Source of the DNA: Berberis thunbergii
Taxonomy: Eukaryota; Streptophyta; Magnoliopsida; Ranunculales; Berberidaceae
Direction of reading: 5' to 3'
Length of the DNA: 64,000 bases
NCBI GenBank assembly: GCA_003290165.1
Contig: QNQO01000674.1
Coordinates: 62,001 to 126,000, forward strand
Shown: positions 34,121-45,415 of the stretch, piece by piece
How positions within the stretch are numbered: the first letter of the stretch is position 1
How the letters are laid out: each line of letters begins with the position of its first letter
Notes under the pieces: generated by a model
Seen by the model: only the letters and a program-made list of their open reading frames with translations
Databases searched by the model: none
Told to the model about the DNA's origin: nothing
Made by a program: the position numbers and the translations under genes

Positions 34121-34826
34121 TGAGGCTTGACACCATCATCTCCTTGATCAATCTTTTGATTTCATCTTTCTGGAACTGGGGATATCTATATGGTCGAACA
34201 TTGATGGGAGAATTTCCTCCACGCAGACAAATGGCATGCTCATGCCCCCTCTCCGGAGGTAACCCTGGACCCATATTGAACACTCCCTGAAATTTAAGCA
34301 AAACCGTCCCCATTGCTTCCTCCAACTCTCCGTCTCCTTTGTCATCAATATCCAGATTCCCCAATTCAATCACCACTCCTTGTTTTTGTTGTTTCAATGT
34401 TTTCCACATAGCTTTGAAGGATATCAACAACCTTCCCAGAATCGGATCTCTCTTGAGGATTTTAGTTACTCCCTTGTATTCAAACTTCATGATCTGGGAC
34501 TTCCAGTTAGTGTAGGTCACCCCTAGTGTAGCCAACCATTTGATTCCCAGTATAACATTAGAGCTTCCTAACCCCAAGGGCAAGAAGTATTCTTCCACTT
34601 CTATCTCAGAAAGTACCAGACGAACTCCCTTACACACCCTGCTACCCTTCACTGAATCTTTTATTCCCATGGTAACCCCATAAGACTCAGTCGAAGCAAC
34701 CTTCAATCCCAACTGTCTGACCAAGCCCTCGGAGATGAAATTGTAGGTAGCCCCACTATCGATCAAGACTACCACTTCCTGCTCATCAATCTTTCCCTTC
34801 AGTGCAGGGTTTTTGGTGTAGTCCAC
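34038..34826 (-). pseudogene. Protease and RT N-terminus of the Reina-like element
   Basis: 262 open codons. VVVLIDSGATYNFISEGLV is the retropepsin active site with D-S-G-A, and ILGIKWLATLGVTYTNWKSQ is the end of the domain. Downstream are PPERGHEHAICL, VRPYRYPQFQKDEI and [17 protein letters not shown], the RT fingers. The protease active site is intact, unlike in the Tat copies. The frame breaks just after VLLVKK. Confidence 0.9.
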
Positions 34827-34859
34827 CCTATTACCGAATTCAAGGATACTTCCACCTTA

Positions 34860-35961
34860 CCATCGATTTCCGCCGCCTCTAGCTCTGCTCCTTGCTCATC
34901 ATCCCTTTGTTCTTCCTCACTTTCATCAAACTCATCTTCTTGAGTGACCAGAACACTCAGTTCTTTCCTTTTACAGCGATGACCCAGTCCGAACTTTTCA
35001 TCGCATCGAAAGCACAGTCCTCTCTCCCGTTTCTACCTCAGTTCTTCCTCGATGAGCCATCGAAACTCCCTTCTTCCCTAATCAACCTCGCCTCTTCTTG
35101 CAGCAGAGGATCCCTCATTTGACGAAGTGGTTTTCGATGCTTCATGAGGTCTAGGGTTTTCATTCCCCTTTATTCGACCAGATAAGTAGTTTGGGCTAAA
35201 GCCCAACCCCCCTTAAACGAGCCCATGCATAATTACTTTTCTTTTATTCGGTGGGCTAAGATCATGGCCCGATTCAAAGTCTGGGGTCCCAATACTCGAG
35301 TTTCAGCTCTAATTTGGGGTTTCAGTCCATTAACAAATTTACTTAGGTACACTTCCTCCAGCATCTGATCTAATGGAGAGGCGAGGGTGATAAATTGCCG
35401 ACGGTAGTCACTTACACTGCCTTCTTGTTTGTGTGCCAAGAATTGTTCACACAATGTCCCTTCCATTGTTGAACGAAATTGTAACAAAAGAAACTTTTTA
35501 AGTTCCTCCCACATTAATATAGGACGCCTTTTATGCTCAAATTGATACCAGATTAGAGCATCTCCTTCAAATCCCATCACTGCTGCCTCTAATTTATTTT
35601 CACTATTTTAATGTTGCAATTGAAAGAATCTTTCCACCTTTAAGATCCAACCATCTGGATTAACCCCATTGAAAATCGACATTTCGAGCCTTCTAAACTT
35701 GTGATCATATCGGTGGTTCTATCCTCCACCCCTTTCTTCAACCATTTGTTCTTTGTGTCCTAATGTAACTCCATCGGCTTCTTTGCCTTGCTCCGAAGAT
35801 GATGCCACTTTCGAAGATTCCTCATGCCATTTAACTAATTGTTCTAACTTCTGCATCATAGTATTCATTGTATCTTGGATAGATTCATTGGTCTGTTCCA
35901 TGGATTCAACCCTGGCTGCCAGATTGGCTGCTCCCGATTGATTAGTCGATTTCCTTGTCAT
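34860..35961 (-). pseudogene. gag of the Reina-like element with zinc knuckle
   Basis: The N-terminal open part (35961-35719) has a coiled-coil-like stretch (NESIQDTMNTMMQKLEQLVK). After a stop, LEMSIFNGVNPDGWILKVER and, after another, DALIWYQFEHKRRPILMWEE, FLAHKQEGSVSDYRRQFITL form the gag core. A CCHC knuckle (CFRCDEKFGLGHRC) lies near 35000-35042. Two stops interrupt the frame. Confidence 0.85.
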
Positions 35962-35971
35962 CCAAGATCAC

Positions 35972-35984
35972 CGCTCTGATACCA
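35972..35984 (-). other. Primer-binding site (initiator tRNA-Met type)
   Basis: On -, TGGTATCAGAGCGG, three bases from the 5' LTR. Confidence 0.9.
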
Positions 35985-35987
35985 ATT

Positions 35988-36298
35988 TGATGTGTTTTGT
36001 AGGTTGAACAATGCAAGTCTGGAATCAGGCAAACTGGAGGATAGAATTTTGTAGCAATGAAGCAATCAAATGCAAGAATCAATATTGACAAAGTATGGAA
36101 TCAAAGACATATTGTATTGCAATTGATAAGAGGCAGTTTCGAGAGTGCCTAATCTCTCCCAGAGCATCTGCTCTTTGTATAAAATTTACAATGTAGAAAA
36201 ATGCATCCCTTAGAACAACATTCAACAATTGTCATTCAGTAGTTGTATCCTGCCTCATTCTACGTCTCTAATAGGTTTGATATACCGGGGGTTTATCA
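35988..36298 (-). repeat. 5' LTR of the Reina-like element (311 bp)
   Basis: From TGATGTGTTTTGTAGG to GGGTTTATCA. Most differences from the other LTR are transitions. The PBS lies on the inner side. Confidence 0.95.
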
Positions 36299-37490
36299 CT
36301 CGGTTTATCCTAATCTGAGAGTGTGTCAATAGAAAAAGGTTGCAACGAAGGATCTCTTCATTTGGTACTTGGTCACAATAAAATTTCTACATGGAAGAGT
36401 CCTCCAGTGGACTCATCTTGAGACTTCATTCTCATCCTGGTTTGAACTGTTACCAACTTACCATGCAAGCATGCACATACAGATTTTATTCCACTCTAAC
36501 ACAGTAATGTCCACTTATAATCTGTTGATCCACCTAGATGGAATCGAGTCCCAAATGTTTTGTTATTTCAATGATGATCAGATTACCAAATGATGATCAA
36601 AGGTTTAAGATTGCAAGTAAAATGTGTTACTCCATGTTCTTTCTATTTCAATGATTATTCTGTCTTTAAGATTGCAAGTGAAATGTTTTGTTTGGATTTT
36701 TCTTTCTTTTACAAGTGGGAGACCAACTATATTTCCTTGATTATCGATCATTAAGAGGCTCAAAATATCCCTATATGGGGTTCCTAGCAAGACAACATAA
36801 TATATATGGATGTCAGAATGGCCGATTGATTTCGAAGCACATAACAATATAATGTCACGAGTCTGCAATTGATTTTTTTCCTCCACTGCTTTTGTTGTTC
36901 CATCAATATATGCTTCTTCTAAAGCATTAAGTTCAGTAGAGAACTTGTGATAACGTCTCATGTTATGCTCATTAGAGCTATATGACAATTGTTCGACAGA
37001 ACTTCACTTCAATCTCTCTCCGTTCAGCGACACAAGACTGCAAAGTAATCAAACAAAAAAATCTGGTGTTCAAGATCACACAAATTGAGACTTTCGACCA
37101 GCATAAATAAAGCATTGATTTGATCACACCAACCCAACATGACATTCAAAAGAGGAAATCCACACACCTAACTAGAAGTATGAAGTTACCCTTATTTCAT
37201 CATCTCTAAAAGCACTAAGCAGTCCAGTTCTTTTCTTTAAGAACGTGGTAAACACAGGAAGCAATATTTTACTGAACCCTAACCAAAATTTCGGCATAAA
37301 AAAGGATGATGCAACAAAATGAATCTAGTTTCTTACATTGTCGCCGATAAGCAACTCTACACAATGTTTCAATTATATTAATGGATTTATATTACCTTGG
37401 CACACGTTAGAACTTGTAACAAATACGGCATCATCTGATTTACTCAAACCTATAAACATTTATTACTGGGTGTTATGTTGAAACAAAAAT
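36299..37490. other. Interval with an unrecognised 127-codon ORF
   Basis: On -, 36605-36988 is open (RYHKFSTELNALEEAYIDGT, SLLMIDNQGNIVGLPLVKER). I do not recognise it. It is AT-rich, with no promoter or partner exon seen, and could be chance. The remaining sequence shows nothing. Confidence 0.3.
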
Positions 37491-37493
37491 GCA

Positions 37494-37822
37494 CAATACA
37501 CCAAATTGACATTTTTGTAACAATCCAAAAAATAGTAACACTTTTGAACTATAATAATTCATAAAGCAATTTTACACATTTTCACAAACAAAGTGATTCA
37601 ATAATTGTATCACCACAAATAGTATGGGCTTACAAGTGTACTATTCATGGTGATCTAATTTATTTTATCACGTTTTTTGTGTAGCTATTTTTCATTTTGT
37701 GTAGCTATTTTTCATTTTGTTGACTAAATTTTGTTTTGACTTGAAATTGTTTGGTGGATTGTAATAGCTCATAAGTGTTATTGTTTTTTAAGTTGTTACA
37801 AATATGCCAATTTGGTGTAGTG
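37494..37822. mobile_element. CACTA-like MITE (~329 bp)
   Basis: The left end CAATACACCAAATTGACATT and the right end, read inverted, CACTACACCAAATTGGCATA form a terminal inverted repeat of about 60 bp with scattered changes. The C-A-C-T-A start suggests the CACTA superfamily. The 3-bp flanks GCA and AAC do not match. Inside, a 22-bp unit (GTGTAGCTATTTTTCATTTT) is repeated twice near 37680-37722. Confidence 0.65.
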
Positions 37823-38068
37823 AACCTTTCCACACCTGCATACTACATTGATTTAAATGGATGGGGTGGTTTTGGTTGGTGCATCCAACAGGCGGGCTGC
37901 TTCATCTACAAAACCCTAGCATCAATGGCTGGAAACTAACTTTTGGTTGTTTAATAGCATTAAGTGTTTAGATGGTTTCTAGATCTCTCAAACAATAGTG
38001 GTATGACTTGAATTGCAAGAAAGCAAGAATTTGAATTCAAGTGTTTCTTTGAGATTCCTGCTTACTAG

Positions 38069-38308
38069 TTTTTCTAATTGTCAAGGAAACTGGCGAGGGA
38101 AATCAAATTTGGGGAAAAGTTAAGAGGGAGGGAACAATCTCCCTCTCCCCAAATACATCTCGACAAAGAAGAGAAGACCGAAATCACCCAGGAAGATAAG
38201 AGAAGCTCGAAATCACCCATGAACAATCTCCCTCTCCCCAAACCAGACTCGACACTGAGAAGAGAAGAGAAGCTCGAAGCTCCATCGCCACCTTCTCCCA
38301 AAAGGTAA
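38069..38308 (+). repeat. Left terminal inverted repeat of the long-TIR element
   Basis: It contains GGAAACTGGCGAGGGAAATC, GGGGAAAAGTTAAGAGGGAG and CCCTCTCCCCAAATACATC, each found inverted at 50541-50865. It lacks a ~50-bp block with GTGCACGAG and a poly-A that the right TIR has. It ends at CCCAAAAG followed by GTAAATTTG, which looks like a splice donor. Confidence 0.85.
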
Positions 38309-40721
38309 ATTTGCTACATTTTTTTACTTTATTTTCCCTATCATTTTCTCTCTCTTTCTCTATCTGGCGAAGCGATGCTTTGGCGGTTTTAGCTTTTTGG
38401 TTTCGGAGAACATTTTCTTTGCAGCTCTTGAGATCTACTTTTCATCGCTCGGTCGCAGAGGTATGATTTTGATTACTCTCTCTATTCTTCTCTTCGTTTC
38501 ATCTTCAGCTGTTTCAATGGAACTGTTTGTGAGAGAGAGAGAGAAAGAGAAAATGAGAGGGAAATCGAGCACCAAAGCATGTATGCATTCTCTGGTTTTC
38601 TTCTTTTTTTGGTCTTTCGTATCTGGTTTTCTCATATTTTTCTTTTCTCTCAGAGCACTTGAAGTTATCATGTATGAATTCTGTCAGTAGATCCATCTTT
38701 GCATGCTGTACCAAGTATGGAAGAGCACTCTAACTGCACATACATTAAGATTTTGGTTCTGTTTTTGAGCTCACAATAAATTTGACATGCAGATCTAATA
38801 GAGTTAGCACAAAGCAAAGATTGAAAAAAATGATTGAGAAACACAAGGGGAGACCAGTGGAGCTCATGATTTTGATGTCTATATATTAAACTTAGATTAG
38901 ACTACAAAAATATTAAGACATGAACATGGATTGCATGGAAAGGCAACAGGTTTTTATTAATGTTTACTCTGTCAGTAGATTAAGTGATGTGGTGTTGGTG
39001 TCATAAAATGAACTTGTCACAAGAAGGGACTGAGTTTGTGGGGGACAAGAGTCTCTGAAATAAAATGAGTTTTGAAAATTATATATGGAAACCAACACCA
39101 TAATTAATTGTATGAATTTTTTTTTTGGTATTTTGGTTGAAAGAATCAATTGGGACTATCTCTGTGTGTCTGCATCACCTTCTTCATTGTGGTCACACAT
39201 TTTTGGAGCCATCAGAGGACCCATATGTAGTTACACATGCCTTTCTTGCGAGTTAAAGTAGCCTGCCTGTCTGATCATAGTGAACTAATCAATAATGTTT
39301 TCATAGTGTTTGATCAATAATTGATAATGATTGAATTGTTACAGTGAACTAACCAAATGTCATTGCAGCAGGGTTCTTCGTGGTCTAGCCTCCTTGGTGA
39401 AGCCACCATCCACCTTCCTCTTCATTATTGTTCTTGCTGAGATTTGAAGATATGATTAGAAACTGCTTGAGTGGCTGGAGAGAGGGAAGTTGAAAAGCTT
39501 GTTCAGCAGAAAATAGTGTGGGAGATTCACAAGTTTCTTCTCCTAGATGTTTCGTCTTGTATGACTTGTGTTTCATTGACTTTTTGAAGCAGTGTAGTCG
39601 TATCCTTAGAAATAGATTGTTGTAAATGCTTTCTCTTACATACTAACATCTTTCGACCATAATTCACTTGGATTATCTTTTGGTTTAATAGAGCACATAG
39701 AAGTATCTTTCTTTTCTACAAACTTTGTTCCTTTAGCATGTGTTCAATCCAAGCAGCAGACGTATGAATTATAAGTTTAAACAGGATATCAGGAAAATAA
39801 GTGTTTGGTTGAGGCACATAGCTGCAGAGGTTGTTGAAGTCTGAATGGAAAACTATTTAGGATCTAGTCCTTCCTGAATACACGCCAACTCAAAGAAGTG
39901 TTTGATAAAAATATATATGACCAGGAATCATCTCTATCCATGGTACTTTTGATTCTTCACTGCAAATGGTTTCTCTCCCAAGGATGGTTCAGTGGTTTGC
40001 TTGAAACATGTAACTTTCAGGTATTCATAATATCAGATGCTGCTTCATTGTTTATTTAGAAAAATTTCCTTCGAATATTATTGATTCTCAGACACTATAA
40101 TTTATTGCATTGTACAAGAAATTGCAAATACAGTGCTAGCTTTCCATCCCAAGCAATAAAACCCAATGTTTGGTCAAATGATCTATTGCTAAACTAAAAA
40201 CTAAAACATGTTTTCCTTAGATTCGCTTGTCAATTAAACAAGAAAATACTCGAGACCAGATTTTAACTCAAGAGGAAATGAAACATGAATCAACAACTGC
40301 AGCCAAATCTTTACAGTTTAGGATCATATCACATTGGGACTAATGCATAGCACTAGCAAAGATGGAAAGAAGAACAAGAAGTAAAATGAAATGAATATTA
40401 CAACATTTACATTTCAAAGTCCACAGAATCTAAAATCTCAAATGCATTGTTCATTGAATCTCTCTCTCTAACTAAGCTTTAGCATATAAGCATACCATAT
40501 GGAAGAAAAACAAGAACAATATGAAACACAAATTGGATTGGATTATGAAATATATTCACATAATACATATTTATGTACATATTACATTACACATCATTAC
40601 ATCATTCGGCCAAGAGCTTAAGAATAAATAATACAAGTAATATAATAATTACTATTAACAAAGTGTTGATTAAGTCCCTCGTAAAAGCCCAAGGATCGTT
40701 GTTCCCTTGGGTGTCATTTTT
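38309..40721. other. Interior of the long-TIR element, no gene recognised
   Basis: CT-rich leader-like sequence and a GAGAGAGAGAAAGAG tract near 38533. AG-ending intron-like borders at about 39370 precede a stretch with no long frame. It may be untranslated or captured sequence. Confidence 0.35.
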
Positions 40722-40975
40722 TTAATCATTGAGACCCTCGGCTTGATCATCAACAACTCGATCGTTAACTTTCACATCTTTATTGTTGTTTAATTCCTCC
40801 CAGTCTTTTCTTGCCGCTTCTGAGCGAATCCACACCTCATATGATTCGTATTCTTCGTCGACTAACCCTTATAGAAAACACCCTTATACCCTGATACCTC
40901 AGACAAACATCTCGGCCAGGTCAGGTATACTCCGAGTTTACGACCACAATACACAACGTATGCTTTGAATGCCAT
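40722..40975 (-). pseudogene. Small protein with viroplasmin / RNase H1 N-terminal-like domain, frameshifted
   Basis: The ATG at 40975 starts MAFKAYVVYCGRKLGVYLTW, then CLSEVSGYKGVFYKG. The Y-V-V-x-x-G-R-x-x-G-V-Y-x-T-W...V-x-G-(F/Y)-K-G pattern is that of the hybrid-binding domain of RNase H1, also seen in caulimovirus viroplasmin (PF01693-like). In another frame, DEEYESYEVWIRSEAARKDW and a stop at 40722 follow, so one indel near 40870 breaks it. About 85 codons in all. Such domains bind RNA-DNA hybrids or double-stranded RNA. It may be captured cargo of the surrounding transposon. Confidence 0.6.
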
Positions 40976-41603
40976 TTGCTTTGAAAATCCTAAATAATAT
41001 CACTTTGTTCCTACAAAAGATAAAATACATTAGAATTAATTTAGTCATTTGCTTGAAATCCAAAAGCAAGAATAGAAATCAAGAATTTCAACAAGGAGAT
41101 TCAACTACAAGCATTCAGGCCAATAAAAAGGAAAACTACAACACTTAAAAAATAGCAATTGCTGCTTCAAGATAGCTCATATAAATTTCTCAATAAAAAA
41201 AAAAAAAATCAGATAGCAAATTTCTCATTTAGAATCTAACAAACAATTCTAGCATCATAACCTTTCCCAGAAATAATAAAATCATCACCAAGCCTGCCAG
41301 CAATGCCAAGCCTTCAATCACCAACTCAGTATTTGAGATCTTTCTTTTATTATATCATTCTTAATAAATTCAATTCTGTGAGGAAATTCGACCATCTGAT
41401 GGTCAATTAATACATACACCTGTAAATGTTGACCTTTCAACACAAAGATTCCACTGAGCTCAGAAAGCAAATAACAAATAAGAAGAGGAGGAAGAAAGAT
41501 TCGGTTGTTGGGTTGTTTGTGTTCCCCGTTCAGTCTAGAGTAATCAGAGCCAAGAATTATCCCTGACCCCCCACAATTTATTCATAAAAGAAGAAACTTT
41601 AGA
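40976..41603. other. Leader of the ORF at 40975 up to the CACTA insertion
   Basis: AT-rich. Nothing coding was recognised. The last 3 bp (AGA) are duplicated beyond 50312. Confidence 0.4.
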
Positions 41604-42080
41604 CACTACAAAAAAGGCCTTTAGGGACGTAGTCAAAATTTTCACTATAAACAACATTTCATCGCCATAAATATTGGGCGACAAAATATTTATCGCGCAA
41701 AGGTTGTCGCCACAGCTCTGTCTCTCAAGCGTTTGTGCGACGAAACTAAATCTTCAACGCTACAGAGTCCTTTTGAGCGACGACAACAAAGATCGTTGCG
41801 AAAGGGTGCGTTGCGTAATACTGTTTTGCGCGACGCTCATGGTTATTCGTGCAAAATATACTTACGCGATTAACCATTTCGTCGCACTAAACTTTGTAGG
41901 CATAACTCAATCGTGACGAACTCTTTCGTCGCGTTAGACTTTGTCGGCTTAACTCAATGGTGACGAACCTTTCATCGCACAAGATTTTCTTTGCGCGACA
42001 ACAATATTCATCACTCTAATGTCGTCACACAGGTTCCGTCGATCCAAACATGCTTGATCTATTCTTATGCAACAAAAAAA
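41604..42080 (+). repeat. Left sub-terminal repeat region of the CACTA element
   Basis: Many short direct and inverted motifs, such as GGGCGACAAAAT, GTTGTCGCC, GCGACGA and TTCGTCGC, occur in about 450 bp. In En/Spm such motifs bind the TnpA protein. Confidence 0.8.
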
Positions 42081-42391
42081 TTTTGTCGCTTAAAGTTTTG
42101 TTTAATAATTTTGAAATCTTTTAATTCAAATATTTATTTTAATTAAATTTGAAATATTTATTAATTGAATCGTCTCATGCATAGAAAGGTTTTGCTAATT
42201 TAGTTAAATATTATTAACTTTACAAATTAATAATGTAAAATCGTAATGTATCCATTACAAATTAAAAATTTTAAATCCGTACTGTATCAGTTACAAATTA
42301 AAAAAACACATCAGCACATTTTTCAGGGATGTGGTGGCTGATGATGGTTTGTCGACAATAGCGGGAGGCTCAACAAATTAATCCTCAACTG

Positions 42392-44287
42392 CTAGAGAGC
42401 CCCTAATAACATACTCCACCTAGTTGCCTCTTGTGCTTGTTGTTCCCCCTCCCGAGCCTCCCTTTCAGCCTCTCGGGCTTGCCGCTCTGCCTCACGCGCT
42501 TTGGCAGCATTTAACTCATTTTGTAATTCCTCCACTTTTGACTGTAATGATGAAACGATTCCGACTGACAGCTGCGAAGCTGAAGATGAGGTGTTTACCT
42601 CACAAACTTTAGCTTTCCCCATCCCCGGAACAATCTTTTCGGGTCTTGGACCTAGTGATTCCAATGTCTTCGTCAAAATATGTAATCCTGCATCGGGATC
42701 GTCCATTGTGAGCTGCTCCAACGGAGTTTCTGAAGGATGCTGCGAGGCCACTCGCTCCATGTAGGCATCCTGCCTCTCCACCATCGTTTCCTTAATTAAA
42801 AAAATTATTAAAAATTAATAATTTTTAAAACAACAGAAGTGACAACATGCAAAAAATGCAAAGAATAAAACTTACATGCAACTTCACAGTCACCTCATTG
42901 CCAGGTAGTGCATAAACATCCTTGAACATGTCGATTTCTGGGAATTTTGAACCCTCCTACAAAACATTGTTAAAATAATAAACCAACTAATATAAACATT
43001 TAATTGAATGTATTGACTAAAAATAAAATAATGAATTGAAACATATGAGTTCACTTACTAGATGTCGTTTCTCCACCCTGTAAGAGAATGGGCAATGAAC
43101 CAGAGTGATGTAGAAATTTCTTTTGATGTCGGTTCGCCTTGTTCGCCTCAGATCGTTTCTGTATAATTATTCAAACTATATATTAAACATATGCATTATT
43201 ATATATATATAATAAATATATTTATTTTAATTAAATAAAATCGTTAATGCTTACCAGAAATGTGGGAGATAAAAAATGATTGCACAACCACACCCACTCA
43301 TAAGAACTATGCTCCAATTTGATTGGGGGTTGTGCCTTAGCATTATCCACATCTGAAAATGTTTGGAAGTATCAGTGGAAATCATGCTTCCAATTCCTGT
43401 ATCGATCCACAGACGTACCGGTGATATATTCATGAATGTTTGGATCATTCATGTCAAACTCAAAATTAACCTGAAAATTTAAATAATATTTATTAGAAAA
43501 TATTAAGGCCCAAAGAGATAAGTTATACCAAATCATGTAAAACTACAAGCATAAACATGCAAAACCTTCAAAACTTTCTACATTATAAAGATTTTAATTA
43601 TTAAAGGTTGAGATGAATGGCTAAAACTTACTGTGAGTGCATCCAACACCTTGGCTTGCGTCTCGGGTTTGACATCACTCCAAGATGAGGATGTCATCGG
43701 GCAATGGTTGCGAATGATTGCACTGATGTCATGCACCAACAAGCTATTAATCTTCGCCGATTGCGAGCGACGATGACTAGGATCCCACATTACGGGAATG
43801 CGTGTGTTAGTGGTTCGTGTGATCCTTTTGGATTTTAGTTGTCTACAGGGCCCCCTCGTTTTATTTACTGTTCTAAATATAAAAAAAATCAATTTGCTGA
43901 ATATGATGAGGAAAACTTAAGTTTATTACCTCTAGGGAGCTCTCCATCTCCTTGGGGAGAGGGGTTTACATCCCCGGTCATGGTTACAGTCTCGAGTGCA
44001 ATCTCAAAAGCCGCTGATCAACGATTTGTTCGTCTGGTGCTCCATTGAGTGAGAACTTGAGGAACTGATCCAGACGATGAAGATTGATCAACGACTGAAA
44101 CATTTGATCCATTTGCTGGTGGAGTACTGATAGAAGCAACCCTTGTAGCGGGAGCATTAATGGCGGAATGAGCTACGTTGGGCGGAGGAGCTGCGATCGA
44201 ACTACTAGCAGCAACAATTACGGGCCTACATTTTCTTGATATTAAAGAAGCCATCTGAACCAAAATAATAAAAACACAACACAACAA
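42392..44287 (-). pseudogene. TnpA / Ptta-like plant transposase gene of the CACTA element
   Basis: Exon-like blocks on -: 44287-44018 (N-terminal Ala/Ser/Pro-rich, STRRTNR). About 43870-43610 reads RGPCRQLKSKR, RIPVMWDP, NSLLVHDISAIIRNHCPM, SWSDVKPETQAKVLDAL, typical of the Ptta/En/Spm family core. About 43440-43260 has a degraded H-F-Q and W-x-W-L-C-like part. 42784-42392 reads ERQDAYMERVAS, LHILTKTLESLGPRPEKIVP and a coiled coil (QSKVEELQNELNAAKAREAE). Exon borders are not all certain. This protein would bind the sub-terminal repeats. Confidence 0.7.
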
Positions 44288-44985
44288 TTACAATGAAGAA
44301 CAATGAATGCACTTCAAATAGATGAAATAAAAACAACTTAATTCTTTTTTAGGTGTATAAATTTTGCCCTTGTGAACATTCCTTTCTAGTTCCAACCTCA
44401 ATCCCAGCAGAGTGTTGGCCGGACAACGTTTAGAGCAGTGTGAAACTGTCGAACCCCTAATACAAATCTCAAGTTGTTGATTTCTATTTGATCAGCCGCT
44501 ATCTCTGTTGCATGCTTAATTTAACATTAAAGTTTCTCACCCACCATCATATTACCATCCTGAGGAAACTCCAGAACCTAGTCAACTATATAAAATAGGA
44601 ATCCATGCAAATGACAATGATTTCTAATATGCATACATGCATACGAGTGAGTATAAAATTATAAAAGTTAGTCTCATTTAAAACTGAGGAGCTATGGCCA
44701 AATTGAATTTTGCAGGTCGAATTGTGTTTTGCTAGTGGAGCATAACAACAAAGAGTCCTGTCACGATGTTGTCTTGGCTTGGGACAAAGTTGTTTTGCTC
44801 TGAGGGCAGCGATGGCTGGAAGGTGCAAGGCGCAGGTGCAAAGGAATTGGTTGTAGTTGCCCTTGTGAACCTTTCTTTCTCAGCCAATATAATATTGTTG
44901 CTCATTAGGGCCAATATGCTATTGTTTATTCCACATTTACCACGGTATCATTTTTCGTGCAAACAATCTTAAAGAATTTTCTTAC

Positions 44986-45415
44986 CAAAATGCCTGACTT
45001 TGCAATCTCTAGAACGACAATGTCAGTGCTAAAGACTCGACTAAATGTTTCAAAACCAAGGAACGGGGTGAGAGCCAAAGCAGTTCCAGTTGCTAATCCA
45101 ATCTGATTGAATTAAAACAAACCTACAACTTAAACAAACCTACAACTTATTGCATAAAGCAGTTCCAGATAAAACATATTGACAGACCTACAACTTAAAA
45201 CAAACCTACAACTTAAAGCAGTTCAAGTTGCTAAACCAATCTAATTGAATTAAAACAGACCTACAACTTATTGCATACTTTATAAAAGATGTAAGAAACT
45301 AAATCCAAGGACAAAACATATTGACATCGGAGATGGTATTGACCTGTAAAACGTTGTAGATCACATCTTGTGCACGTGTATAATTTCCTTGAGAATACCC
45401 ACTTGCAAGAAGGGC
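44986..45415 (-). pseudogene. Captured MATE (DTX-type) transporter exons inside the CACTA element
   Basis: Two exons on - join in phase across a 241-bp intron. 45415-45344 (24 codons) begins after TGTGTAG and reads ALLASGYSQGNYTRAQDVIY, then NVLQ. 45102-44986 (39 codons) reads IGLATGTALALTPFLGFETF, SRVFSTDIVVLEIAKSGIL, and is followed by GTAAG. This is the pattern of plant MATE efflux proteins (chloroplast-type DTX44/EDS5 relatives by memory): A-L-L-A...Q-G-N-Y...V-L-Q, then G-F-x-x-F-S-x-x-F-(T/S)-T-D...L-x-I-A-x-S-G. Both frames are open and splice sites intact, so the capture may be fairly recent. Other MATE exons were not found. Confidence 0.65.
45110..45270 (+). repeat. Short local repeats in the MATE intron
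   Basis: CAAACCTACAACTTA and variants recur about six times. Longer duplicated blocks carry AAAGCAGTTCCAG and CTAATTGAATTAAAAC. The second exon's end (GCAGTTCCAGTTGCTAATCC) is partly repeated at about 45217-45240. Confidence 0.8.

Larger units (their letters stand above)
31177..36298 (-). mobile_element. Reina-like chromovirus (Ty3/gypsy), 5.1 kb, nearly complete
   Basis: Two 311-bp LTRs differ at only about ten positions by eye. Inside are, on -, a tRNA-Met-type PBS, gag with zinc knuckle, protease, RT, RNase H, integrase, chromodomain and a PPT. The flanks are CTCAG and CTCGG, a 5-bp duplication with one change. The small size, short LTRs and chromodomain suggest the Reina clade. Stops in gag and frameshifts in pol mean it is inactive, but it is the youngest retroelement in the window by LTR similarity. 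Confidence 0.9.

Noticed and set aside
45110..45270. CRISPR-like short repeats
   Set aside because: Irregular spacing and AT-rich local duplication inside an intron of a plant transposon; nothing else is CRISPR-like.
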